This document shows, piece by piece, positions 57,227-64,000 of a DNA stretch of 64,000 nucleotides. Location: positions 1 to 64,000 of the forward strand of contig NZ_MDEQ02000029.1 in NCBI RefSeq assembly GCF_001883705.2. Reading direction: 5' to 3'. The position numbers were made by a program, and so were the translations under genes. Position 1 is the stretch's first letter, and the number at the start of each line of letters is the position of its first letter. The DNA comes from Burkholderia catarinensis. GTDB lineage: Bacteria > Pseudomonadota > Gammaproteobacteria > Burkholderiales > Burkholderiaceae. Under the pieces are notes generated by a model. It worked only from the letters and a program-made list of their open reading frames with translations, was not told where the DNA came from and did not search any database.

Positions 57227-58285
57227 TCAGTCGCGCCACGCGCCGGCGTCGCGCAACAACTGCCGCGAAGACGCGTAGCGCAGCGTGCGGCCGACGTCGA
57301 CCGTCAGCGGCCCGCACCAGTCGAGCGAAATCTCGTAGCGATCGCCGCGCGCAACCTCGATCTCGCGTTCGCCGTCGAACGCAAGCGTGCCGCGCTCGAA
57401 CGGGATTGCCTGCCACACGCCCGGTTCGAGCCGCTCGCAACTGCGCATCACGACGCGGTCGACACGGCCCGGCGCGATCGGCGCGATGAGCGGCGTGCCG
57501 GCCGTCTTGCCTTCGGCTGCAAAGCGCATCGCCAGCCCGTGCGGCGCGCTGCGCTCGAGCGGCGCCCACGCGCCGCCCAGCGCGGACAGGCCGATACCGT
57601 CCGGTTCCGCGAACGTCAAATAGAGCGTGTCGATGTCGTCGGATCCCGAGATCGCGCGGGCGCCGATGAAGCGCTGTCGCGCGGCGCACACATCGACGAG
57701 CGCGATCTCCTCGCGCCCCGGCTGCGCGCCCGCCACGCAGCGCACGACCAGCCGCTTGTTGCGCGTGAACGCGACCTCGGCCGGCACGGCGCCGGTCGCG
57801 ACGAGTCCTGCCGCGACGCCGGCGACGGTCGCTTCGCGATGTTCGGGAAACGCGTTGTTGGTGCCGGTGGACAGCGCGACGATCGGCGTCGCGCCGCAGT
57901 GCGCGGCGACGGCGCGATGGGTGCCGTCGCCCCCGAGCACGACGATCAGCGCGGCTTCCATCCGGTGCAGGTACGCGGCGCCGGCCTGCGTGTCGGCAAC
58001 GGTATCGGTGATCGGCAGGTCGACGAATTCGACGGCAGGCCAGCGCTCGTGCGGCGCGACCGCACGATGCGTGTCGAGCGCGCGCAGCAGCAGCGTCGCG
58101 ATGCCCGTCCGGTCGCGCAGCGTCAGCACGCGCTCGACGCCCATCGCACCGAGGCCGGCCAGCAGGCGCACGATCATGTTCGCCTTCTCCGCCGTCGGGA
58201 ACACGGATGCATGCGTCGTAAGGCGGCGAATGTCGCGCCCCGATGCGGGGTTCGCGATCACACCGACGGTAACGGGCGTCGTCAC
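57227..58285 (-). CDS. acoX: AcoX, NAD-kinase-like acetoin catabolism protein
   Basis: 352 residues. The N-terminal half carries an NAD-kinase/diacylglycerol-kinase-type motif GGDGTHR (118-124) and STGTNNAFP (139-147). The gene is first in many aco operons, yet its role is unknown. The start is GTG at 58285 with GGAGAC 6 bases upstream; the long open frame upstream is a shadow of the regulatory region. It is the first gene after the sigma-54 promoter. Confidence 0.92.
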   Translation of the reverse strand: MTTPVTVGVIANPASGRDIRRLTTHASVFPTAEKANMIVRLLAGLGAMGVERVLTLRDRTGIATLLLRALDTHRAVAPHERWPAVEFVDLPITDTVADTQAGAAYLHRMEAALIVVLGGDGTHRAVAAHCGATPIVALSTGTNNAFPEHREATVAGVAAGLVATGAVPAEVAFTRNKRLVVRCVAGAQPGREEIALVDVCAARQRFIGARAISGSDDIDTLYLTFAEPDGIGLSALGGAWAPLERSAPHGLAMRFAAEGKTAGTPLIAPIAPGRVDRVVMRSCERLEPGVWQAIPFERGTLAFDGEREIEVARGDRYEISLDWCGPLTVDVGRTLRYASSRQLLRDAGAWRD

Positions 58286-58418
58286 GGGTTTGTCTCCATC
58301 CAGTTGGCCGGCACCGGCGCATTGGCGCTCGCTCCGGCCCTGCCTGTTTCGTCCGCTGCCATCGACGGGCCGCGGATCGTCGTCGCCGACGCGACTGCGC
58401 CGACTTGCCCGTGATCTC

Positions 58419-58434
58419 TGCAAGCGGCGTGCCA
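58419..58434 (-). promoter_or_regulatory. sigma-54 (-24/-12) promoter of the acoX operon
   Basis: On the minus strand TGGCACG-CCGC-TTGCA matches the sigma-54 consensus at every conserved position (GG at -24, GC at -12, 4-base spacer). The predicted start is near 58408, giving a leader of about 120 bases before acoX. AcoR, an activator of sigma-54 polymerase, is encoded next door. Confidence 0.88.
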
Positions 58435-58680
58435 TCGTGCGTGCGATGACCGTGAAACCCGCGCACAGGCTGGCGCAGCAGGCACGCCGGTGTTCCGGAC
58501 TCGCTGCCGTGACGACGCGGCGCGCGGCGAATTCGCTCGCGCGTCTCACGCCATCGCCGCGACGACGCGGCCGTCGCGGCACCGGTACCAGCACGACGTC
58601 CCGCCCGCAAACCCTGCGGTATCGCGGCAGCGCGCATGCCAGCGCATGCCGGACCACGGCCGCGTAGCACACGTTCATGT

Positions 58681-58698
58681 GTCTCAACCGCGCGAGAC
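58681..58698. promoter_or_regulatory. candidate AcoR enhancer site 1
   Basis: GTCTC-N8-GAGAC inverted repeat, centred about 280 bases upstream of the predicted aco start. The half-sites match those of site 2. Confidence 0.55.
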
Positions 58699-58712
58699 GG
58701 ATCGCGATACCG

Positions 58713-58730
58713 GTGAGACGAACGTCTCAC
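58713..58730. promoter_or_regulatory. candidate AcoR enhancer site 2
   Basis: GTGAGACG-AA-CGTCTCAC, a perfect dyad with 8-bp arms, about 31 bases from site 1 (centre to centre) and 90 bases before the acoR start. Its position also allows AcoR to control its own gene. Confidence 0.65.
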
Positions 58731-58820
58731 GCGCGCCGCGTGCTGCGATGCAATGTGATCCGCCGCACCGGATGTGCTACAAGAGCATCGACACCCCGCC
58801 GTACGGAACCGGAGCCGACC

Positions 58821-60737
58821 ATGCCCTACGCCGTCCCCCAGGCCCAGCACGCCGACCGCGTGCTCGGCGCGCTCGCCGGACGCCTGCCCGCGCCGGCCGA
58901 TTCCGCGCGCCTCGTGTCGTCGTGGCAACGGTCGCTGGAGCGCTACAGTCTCGACCCCGCCTCGTCGATCGGCCCGCGCGTGCTGACCGCGGCCGAGTTG
59001 CGCGAAGTGCGCGACAAGGAGGAGGCCTTCCTGCGCGCGTCGGGCCAGTGCCTGACGCGGCTGCACGACATGATCCGCGTCGCCGACTACTGCGTGATGC
59101 TGACCGACGCACACGGCGTGACGATCGACTACCGGATCGACCGCGAGCGCCGCAACGACTTCCGTCATGCGGGGCTGCACATCGGCTCGTGCTGGTCCGA
59201 AAGCGAGGAAGGAACCTGCGGCGTCGCGAGCGTGCTGACCGATCTCGCGCCGATCACCGTGCACAAGACCGATCACTTTCGCGCGGCATTCACGACGCTC
59301 ACCTGCAGCGCAGCGCCGATCTTCTCGCCGGGCGGCGAACTGATCGGCGTGCTCGACGCGTCGGCCGTCCATTCGCCCGACGGCCGCGACAGCCAGCGCC
59401 TCGTCTACCAGCTCGTGCGACGGAGTGCGGCGCTGATCGAGGACGGCTACTTCGTGCACAGCACCGCGCAGCACTGGATCTTGTTCGGGCATCCGAACCG
59501 TCACTACGTCGAAGCGCAACCCGAGTGGCTGATCGCTTTCGACGAATGCGGCAATATCGTCGCCGCGAACCGGCAGGCGCGAGACGCGCTGCCGGCGCTG
59601 CGCGAGCCGCGCCATATCGACGAGATCTTCGATGCGACCGAGATGCCGCTGCGCGATGCCGCGCGACTCGACACGATCGTCGCGCTGCGGCTGCGCGCGA
59701 CGGGTGCCCCGCTCTATGCGCGGCTGCGTGCGCCGCTACGGCGCGCCGGCCGCGAGCCCGGCACGGCGTCGCGCCGCCCGGGCACCGCACAACGCCACGT
59801 CGGCGCGCTGACGCCGTTCCTGCACAGCAGCGACACGCACATCGCGCAACAGGCCGAGCTCGCGCTGCGTGTCGCAAGCAAGCGGCTGCCGATTCTCGTG
59901 CTCGGCGAAACCGGTGCGGGGAAGGAAGTGTTCGCACGCGCGATCCACGACGCCGGTGCGCGGCGTGCGCGGACGTTCGTCGCCGTCAACTGCGGCGCGC
60001 TGCCGGAAGCGCTGATCGAGAGCGAACTGTTCGGCTATGCGGCCGGCGCGTTCACCGGCGCGCGCAAGCACGGCGCACGCGGCAAGATCGCGCTCGCCGA
60101 CGGCGGCACGCTGTTTCTCGACGAAATCGGCGACATGCCGCTCGCGCTGCAAACGCGCCTGTTGCGCGTGCTCGCCGACGGCGAGGTCGTGCCGCTCGGC
60201 AGCGACACGCCCGTGCGTGTCGATCTCGACGTGATCTGTGCGACGCACCGCGATCTCGCGCGGATGGTGGCCGACGGTACGTTCCGCGAGGACCTGTACT
60301 ACCGGCTGAGCGGCGCGACGTTCGAACTGCCGCCGCTGCGCGCGCGCGCCGACGTGCGCGACGTGATTGCCGCCGTGTTCGCCGAGGAAGCGCAGGCGAC
60401 CGGCCACGTGCTCACGCTCGACACGACGCTCGCCGAACAGCTCGCCGCGTACCCGTGGCCCGGCAACGTGCGGCAACTGCGCAACGTGCTGCGCTATGCG
60501 TGCGCGGTGTGCGACGCCGCGCGCGTGACGCGGCGCGACCTGCCGGCCGATATCGCCGCGCAGCTCGGCGCGGCCCCGGCCGGCGCGCTGCCCGACGACG
60601 AACGCGGCCGCATCGTCGCGGCGCTCACCGCGCACCGCTGGCGGCCCGACGCTGCCGCGCAGGCACTCGGCATTTCGCGTGCGACGCTGTACCGGCGCAT
60701 CGCGAAACACCGGATCGTCGCGCCGCACCGCGCGTGA
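58821..60737 (+). CDS. acoR: sigma-54-dependent acetoin catabolism activator AcoR
   Basis: 638 residues. A GAF-type sensor region (about 75-210) is followed by a linker, a AAA+ domain with Walker A GETGAGKE (362-369), the sigma-54 contact loop GAFTGA (409-414) and Walker B GTLFLDEIGD (429-438), and a Fis-type C-terminal HTH (about 605-635, AAQALGISRATLYRR). ATG 58821 follows GGAG at 6 bases. There is no receiver domain, so it is a direct effector sensor, probably of acetoin or acetaldehyde. Divergent from the operon it should activate. Confidence 0.94.
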   Translation: MPYAVPQAQHADRVLGALAGRLPAPADSARLVSSWQRSLERYSLDPASSIGPRVLTAAELREVRDKEEAFLRASGQCLTRLHDMIRVADYCVMLTDAHGVTIDYRIDRERRNDFRHAGLHIGSCWSESEEGTCGVASVLTDLAPITVHKTDHFRAAFTTLTCSAAPIFSPGGELIGVLDASAVHSPDGRDSQRLVYQLVRRSAALIEDGYFVHSTAQHWILFGHPNRHYVEAQPEWLIAFDECGNIVAANRQARDALPALREPRHIDEIFDATEMPLRDAARLDTIVALRLRATGAPLYARLRAPLRRAGREPGTASRRPGTAQRHVGALTPFLHSSDTHIAQQAELALRVASKRLPILVLGETGAGKEVFARAIHDAGARRARTFVAVNCGALPEALIESELFGYAAGAFTGARKHGARGKIALADGGTLFLDEIGDMPLALQTRLLRVLADGEVVPLGSDTPVRVDLDVICATHRDLARMVADGTFREDLYYRLSGATFELPPLRARADVRDVIAAVFAEEAQATGHVLTLDTTLAEQLAAYPWPGNVRQLRNVLRYACAVCDAARVTRRDLPADIAAQLGAAPAGALPDDERGRIVAALTAHRWRPDAAAQALGISRATLYRRIAKHRIVAPHRA

Positions 60738-60756
60738 CGCGCCGGCGCGACTGCCG

Positions 60757-61191
60757 TCATGCCGCCTGCTCGGCCGCTTCGCTCGCCTTCCCGGCCTCAC
60801 CCGCCGCTTCGTCGCGCCGCGTGAACACCTCGTGCGCGGCGAACAGCGCGTTGAGCGCGGCCGGCATACCCGCGTAGACGGCCATCTGCATGAACACCTC
60901 GACGATCTCGTCGCGCGTGCAGCCGACGTTCAGCGCGGCCTCGATATGCACCTTCAGTTGCGGCTGCGCATTGCCGAGCGCGGCCAGCGCCGCGATCGTC
61001 GCGATCTCGCGCGCCCTCAGGTCGAGCTGCGGCCGGCTGTAGATGTCGCCGAAACCGAACTCGACCAGGAGCCGCCCGAAGTCCGGTGCAATCGGCGCGA
61101 GCGCCGCGATCACGCGTTCGCCGACTTCGCCGTCGATTTCCTTCAGTTTGTTCCAGCCGCGCGTGTAGCGATCTTCAGCGAGTTGTTCCAT
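60757..61191 (-). CDS. carboxymuconolactone decarboxylase family protein
   Basis: 144 residues. The helical CMD core is clear (LREIATIAALAALG-like block, then NVGCTRDEIVEVFMQMAVYAGMPAAL split near 90-115). Only one cysteine is in the core, so it is not the CxxC peroxidase (AhpD) form. Members include decarboxylases and small redox proteins. Its ATG lies inside the 3' end of the merR gene (17-base overlap), so translation is coupled. Confidence 0.85.
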   Translation of the reverse strand: MEQLAEDRYTRGWNKLKEIDGEVGERVIAALAPIAPDFGRLLVEFGFGDIYSRPQLDLRAREIATIAALAALGNAQPQLKVHIEAALNVGCTRDEIVEVFMQMAVYAGMPAALNALFAAHEVFTRRDEAAGEAGKASEAAEQAA

Positions 61192-61636
61192 GGTGTCCGT
61201 CCTGTTCCGATAGAGAGTGAGAGGGGTTTGCCCGTCGTTCCGACTCGCGCTCCCGCGCCTCGTAATACGCGATCTTGTCGCCGATCGCGTCGAGGCTCGC
61301 CTGCAGCTCCGCGAGATGCGCACGCACCGCGTCGCGGTGCGCGACCAGCAACCTGCGCCGCGCACCGAACGTCAGCTCGCCTTGCGCGCGCAGCGCCGCG
61401 AATTCCTGCATCTGCGCGATCGGCATGCCGGTCGCCTTCAGGCGCATCACGAAGGCCAGCCAGTCAAGGTCGGCCGGCGCATAGAGCCGGTGCCCGGCCG
61501 CCGTGCGCGAAATCGCGCGCAGCAGGCCGGCCTGCTCGTAATACCGCAACGTATGCGTCGACACGCCCGTCGTTTCGGCGACTTGCCCGATCGTCAGCGG
61601 ACCGGCGGCGGAAGATTTGGATAGGGTTTTCGACAT
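61175..61636 (-). CDS. MerR-family transcriptional regulator
   Basis: 153 residues. Winged HTH at about 14-82 (IGQVAETTGVSTHTLRYYEQAGL), then a dimerisation helix and an Arg/Glu-rich tail. No cysteines, so it is not a thiol- or metal-type MerR by sequence. It probably controls itself and the downstream CMD-family gene through the operator just upstream. Confidence 0.9.
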   Translation of the reverse strand: MSKTLSKSSAAGPLTIGQVAETTGVSTHTLRYYEQAGLLRAISRTAAGHRLYAPADLDWLAFVMRLKATGMPIAQMQEFAALRAQGELTFGARRRLLVAHRDAVRAHLAELQASLDAIGDKIAYYEARERESERRANPSHSLSEQDGHHGTTR

Positions 61637-61654
61637 GGCAGGAACAAGGTTAGG

Positions 61655-61677
61655 AGTTAGAGTTCACTCTAAGTCAA
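61655..61677 (-). promoter_or_regulatory. MerR-type operator/promoter of the merR-CMD pair
   Basis: On the minus strand TTGACT (61677-61672) is the -35; it overlaps the dyad TTAGAGT-GA-ACTCTAA (61672-61657), and a weak -10 (TAACCT) follows 19 bases after the -35. An operator lying in a 19-base spacer is the hallmark of MerR-family control. The start codon is 20 bases beyond. Confidence 0.72.
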
Positions 61678-61911
61678 GCCCTGTCGAACAGCCAGCCTCA
61701 TGAAAACCGGCAACACCGTAAAGAATGGTCAAAATCGGTGCCCGGCGCGGGTTTCGGCCTTTACAGCACTGCAAGCCTTCAGCAAGATTCGGTCAGCCTG
61801 TCTTAAAAAGGGCACGCATTTGTCCTATGCTTAACGGCGACGCCCGGCCAGGTCTCGCCCCGTCGTCCGTTGCAACAGCCATTCATCCGTCAGAACCAGG
61901 GAGCCTTTGCC

Positions 61912-62517
61912 ATGCTGAAAAAGCTGCTGATGCTGTTCGTCGCGCTATCGCTGTCGCTCGCCGCCGGCCTTGCCGCGGCCGTCGAAGTCAACACGGCTGA
62001 CCAGGCCGCGCTCGAATCCGTGAAGGGTCTCGGGCCCGTGAAGTCGAAGGCGATCATCGACGAACGCACCAAGAACGGCCCGTTCAAGGACGCGGACGAT
62101 CTCGCGAACCGCGTGAAGGGCCTCGGCACGAAGTCGGTCGGGCATCTCGAGGAAAACGGCCTGACGGTCGGCGGCTCGTCGACGCCGCCGAAGGGCGTGA
62201 AGCTGTCGAAGCCGGCCGCGACGGCACCGGCCACCACGCCGGCGACGACGTCGGCAGGCACCGCGGCGACGTCCGCGACCGCGACGGCCGGCACGACGGC
62301 TACGGCGCCGGCGGCAAGCGCGCCGGAAGCGGCAACCAAGCCGGCGAAGAGCAAGCGCGCATCGAAGAAGGAAAAGGCCGCAGCGGCAGCGGCGGCATCC
62401 GCCGACGCGGGTGCGAGCGCACCGGCCGCAGCGTCGTCCGCGAAGGCGACGAAGGGTTCGAAGAAGAAGAGCAAGAAGGACAAGGCAGCCTCCGCCGCCG
62501 CGGCGTCGGGCGCCTGA
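61912..62517 (+). CDS. secreted helix-hairpin-helix (ComEA-like) protein with a histone H1-like Lys/Ala tail
   Basis: 201 residues. A signal peptide (about 1-23) precedes a helix-hairpin-helix domain (about 24-83; VNTADQAALESVKGLGP and FKDADDLANRVKGLG). The rest (84-201) is low-complexity: Thr/Ala, then Lys/Ala/Ser-rich (KSKRASKKEK, KGSKKKSKKDK), like H1-type DNA-binding tails. It probably binds DNA in the periplasm. Start chosen at 61912 because the signal peptide begins there; an upstream ATG adds 14 residues without it. Confidence 0.82.
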   Translation: MLKKLLMLFVALSLSLAAGLAAAVEVNTADQAALESVKGLGPVKSKAIIDERTKNGPFKDADDLANRVKGLGTKSVGHLEENGLTVGGSSTPPKGVKLSKPAATAPATTPATTSAGTAATSATATAGTTATAPAASAPEAATKPAKSKRASKKEKAAAAAAASADAGASAPAAASSAKATKGSKKKSKKDKAASAAAASGA

Positions 62518-62605
62518 TGTGCGCCGCGCGCGCGACGGCGTGCGCGCGGTATTCGTTCAACGGGCGCCGTCGTCACGGCGCCCTTCTCAGTGAAGGTGAA
62601 GAACC

Positions 62606-63037
62606 ATGGGTCTCCTCGACATCGTCGGTGGTCTGATCGGCGGCCAGGCCGGCGGCAACTCGCAAAGCGCGCTGATCACGACCGCGCTCGAATTCATCAA
62701 CAACCAGCCGGGCGGCCTGAACGGCCTGATCGAGAAGTTCAAGGCAGGCGGTGCCGGCGACATCATCGGCTCGTGGGTCGGCAACGGCGAAAACCAGCCG
62801 ATCTCGGCCGACGCACTGCAGAACGTGCTCGGCTCGGACGTCGTCGGCTCGCTCGCGAGCAAGGTCGGCATCGATCCGTCGCAGGCCTCGTCGATCCTCG
62901 CGCAAGTGCTGCCGCACGTCGTCAACGGCGCGACGCCGAACGGCGAAGTGCCGGCCGGCGGCCAGGTCGACACGTCGAACGTGCTCGGCACGCTCACGCA
63001 ACTCGCCGGCATGTTCGGCGGCAACAAGCAGGCTTAA
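62606..63037 (+). CDS. YidB/DUF937 family protein
   Basis: 143 residues, Gly/Ala/Ser-rich, with the family pattern GLLDIVGGLIGGQ at the start and NVLGTLTQLAGMFGG at the end. The function is unknown. GAAGGTGAAG precedes the ATG. Confidence 0.85.
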   Translation: MGLLDIVGGLIGGQAGGNSQSALITTALEFINNQPGGLNGLIEKFKAGGAGDIIGSWVGNGENQPISADALQNVLGSDVVGSLASKVGIDPSQASSILAQVLPHVVNGATPNGEVPAGGQVDTSNVLGTLTQLAGMFGGNKQA

Positions 63038-63077
63038 GCCCGTCGCCGCTGCGCGGCCGCTTCCGGCCGCTCCATAA

Positions 63078-63111
63078 GCAAACACCCCGCCGAGGCGGGG
63101 TGTTTGTTTTT
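63078..63111. terminator. rho-independent terminator between the YidB-like gene and clpB
   Basis: AAACACCCCGCC-GAG-GCGGGGTGTTT is a 11-bp stem followed by GTTTTT on the plus strand. On the minus strand the T tract is weaker, so it mainly ends the YidB-like gene. Confidence 0.9.
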
Positions 63112-63153
63112 GCGCGCCCGGCGTGAACCGGGCGGGCGACCGATGGCTGGCGA

Positions 63154-64000
63154 TCAGTGAACGACGCGGTCGAACACGAACCCGCCGTCGTTGACGTCGA
63201 CCGGAATCACGTCCTTCGGACCGAAGCGGCCCGCGAGGATCAGCTTCGCGACCGGGTTCTCGATCTCCTGCTGGATCGCGCGCTTCAGCGGCCGCGCACC
63301 GAACACCGGATCGTAGCCGACCTTCGCGATCTGCTCGAGCGCCGCTTCCGACACGTCGAGCGCCATGTCGAGCTTCGCGAGCCGGTCGTGCAGGCGCGCC
63401 AGCTGGATCTTCGCGATCGACTCGATGTTGCTGCGATCGAGCGCATGGAACACGACGACATCGTCGATCCGGTTCAGGAACTCGGGGCGGAAATGCTGCT
63501 TCACCTCGAGCCACACGGCGTCCTTGATCTCGTCCTGCGGCGCGCCCGTCATCGCCTGGATCACCTGCGAGCCGAGGTTCGACGTCATCACGATCACCGT
63601 GTTCTTGAAGTCGACCGTACGCCCCTGCCCGTCCGTCATGCGGCCGTCGTCGAGCACCTGCAGCAGCACGTTGAACACGTCCGGATACGCCTTCTCGATC
63701 TCGTCGAGCAGGATCACGCTGTACGGCTTGCGGCGCACGGCTTCCGTCAGGTAGCCGCCTTCCTCGTAGCCGACATAACCCGGCGGCGCGCCGATCAGCC
63801 GCGCGACACTGTGCTTCTCCATGAACTCGCTCATGTCGATGCGGATCAGGTGCTCTTCCGAATCGAACAGGAACGACGCCAGCGCCTTGCACAGCTCGGT
63901 CTTGCCGACACCCGTCGGGCCGAGAAACAGGAACGAGCCGTACGGACGGTTCGGATCGGCGAGACCCGCGCGCGAACGGCGGATCGCGTCGGCCACCGCG
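63154..64000 (-). CDS. clpB: ATP-dependent disaggregase ClpB, C-terminal part, runs off the window
   Basis: The last 282 residues are visible: second AAA+ module with Walker A GPTGVGKT, Walker B SVILLDEIEKA, the substrate pore loop GYVGYEEGG, and the D2 small domain (YDPVFGARPLKRAIQQ). The close match to E. coli ClpB, rather than ClpA or ClpC, lies in DGQGRTVDFKNTVIVMTSN and the lack of an IGF/IGL loop. It rescues aggregated protein with DnaK. Confidence 0.96.
   Translation of the reverse strand, partial: AVADAIRRSRAGLADPNRPYGSFLFLGPTGVGKTELCKALASFLFDSEEHLIRIDMSEFMEKHSVARLIGAPPGYVGYEEGGYLTEAVRRKPYSVILLDEIEKAYPDVFNVLLQVLDDGRMTDGQGRTVDFKNTVIVMTSNLGSQVIQAMTGAPQDEIKDAVWLEVKQHFRPEFLNRIDDVVVFHALDRSNIESIAKIQLARLHDRLAKLDMALDVSEAALEQIAKVGYDPVFGARPLKRAIQQEIENPVAKLILAGRFGPKDVIPVDVNDGGFVFDRVVH

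Larger units (their letters stand above)
58286..58820. other. 535-base divergent control region between acoX and acoR
   Basis: It holds the sigma-54 promoter of the aco operon and two palindromes listed separately. No gene is supported; long ORFs crossing it are GC-driven shadows. I found no clear sigma-70 promoter for acoR. Confidence 0.7.

Noticed and set aside
58286..58687. Upstream extension of the acoX frame
   Set aside because: It covers the sigma-54 promoter, is Arg-rich, and a GTG with a strong ribosome site lies at 58285.
52183..60737. The acetoin locus as a recently acquired island
   Set aside because: GC content and codon use match the surroundings, and I see no integrase, tRNA, direct repeats or IS ends at its borders.

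Overview
The window is about 67% GC, densely coded, and carries gene orders typical of Burkholderia chromosome 1. The diagnostic clusters are phaC-phaA, der/hfq/hflX/hflK/hflC/DUF2065/hisZ/purA, ndk-rlmN-rodZ-ispG-hisS-yfgM-bamB-der and surE-pcm-nlpD-rpoS. Protein sequences and starts also match what I remember of the Burkholderia cepacia complex. No search could be run, so the genus call rests on recognition and is firm, while a species call is not possible. Most of the window is core genome. I saw no tRNA or 16S/23S/5S rRNA gene, insertion sequence, prophage, CRISPR array or integrative element.

Layout. Bases 1-2213 hold polyhydroxybutyrate genes (start of phaA, then phaC), followed by a 360-base AT-richer gap. 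Bases 2574-13445 hold pgeF, rluD, bamD, a DinG/YoaA-type helicase, a YdcH-like small protein, a Gln/Ala-rich secreted coiled-coil protein, tex and kup. Bases 13720-30237 form a long minus-strand block. Read in its own direction it runs ndk, rlmN, rodZ, ispG, hisS, yfgM-like, bamB, der, hfq, hflX, hflK, hflC, DUF2065, hisZ, purA and a phosphoribosyltransferase. Bases 30486-42966 hold a Bax-inhibitor-like membrane protein, rlmD, an EEP-family phosphatase/nuclease, the stationary-phase cluster surE-pcm-nlpD-rpoS plus a PolB-like exonuclease, a CoA-transferase, recR, a YbaB-like protein and dnaX. The SRP RNA gene lies at 43097-43192, followed by trxA and rho.

Bases 45443-52171 are more accessory: a MerR regulator with an MFS exporter, the mtfA peptidase, a cysteine-free L31 (rpmE2), and a GT39-like membrane glycosyltransferase coupled to a MATE transporter. 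Bases 52183-60737 are a complete acetoin catabolism locus. The minus-strand operon acoX-SDR-acoA-acoB-acoC-lipA faces acoR, a sigma-54 enhancer-binding activator. The divergent region holds a consensus -24/-12 sigma-54 promoter and two GAGAC/GTCTC palindromes suited to be AcoR enhancer sites. Bases 60757-61677 are a self-contained MerR/carboxymuconolactone-decarboxylase-family pair with a MerR-type operator. The window ends with a secreted helix-hairpin-helix protein bearing an H1-like Lys/Ala tail, a YidB-like protein, and the 3' end of clpB.

How the genes work together: PHB synthesis and acetoin breakdown meet at acetyl-CoA. hfq and rpoS mark post-transcriptional and stationary-phase control. 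bamB and bamD supply outer-membrane assembly. I found no clearly new multi-gene system. The best leads are the sigma-54/AcoR control region with the orphan kinase-like acoX, the HhH/H1-like secreted protein, the long hairpin between rodZ and ispG, and the two MerR operator modules.
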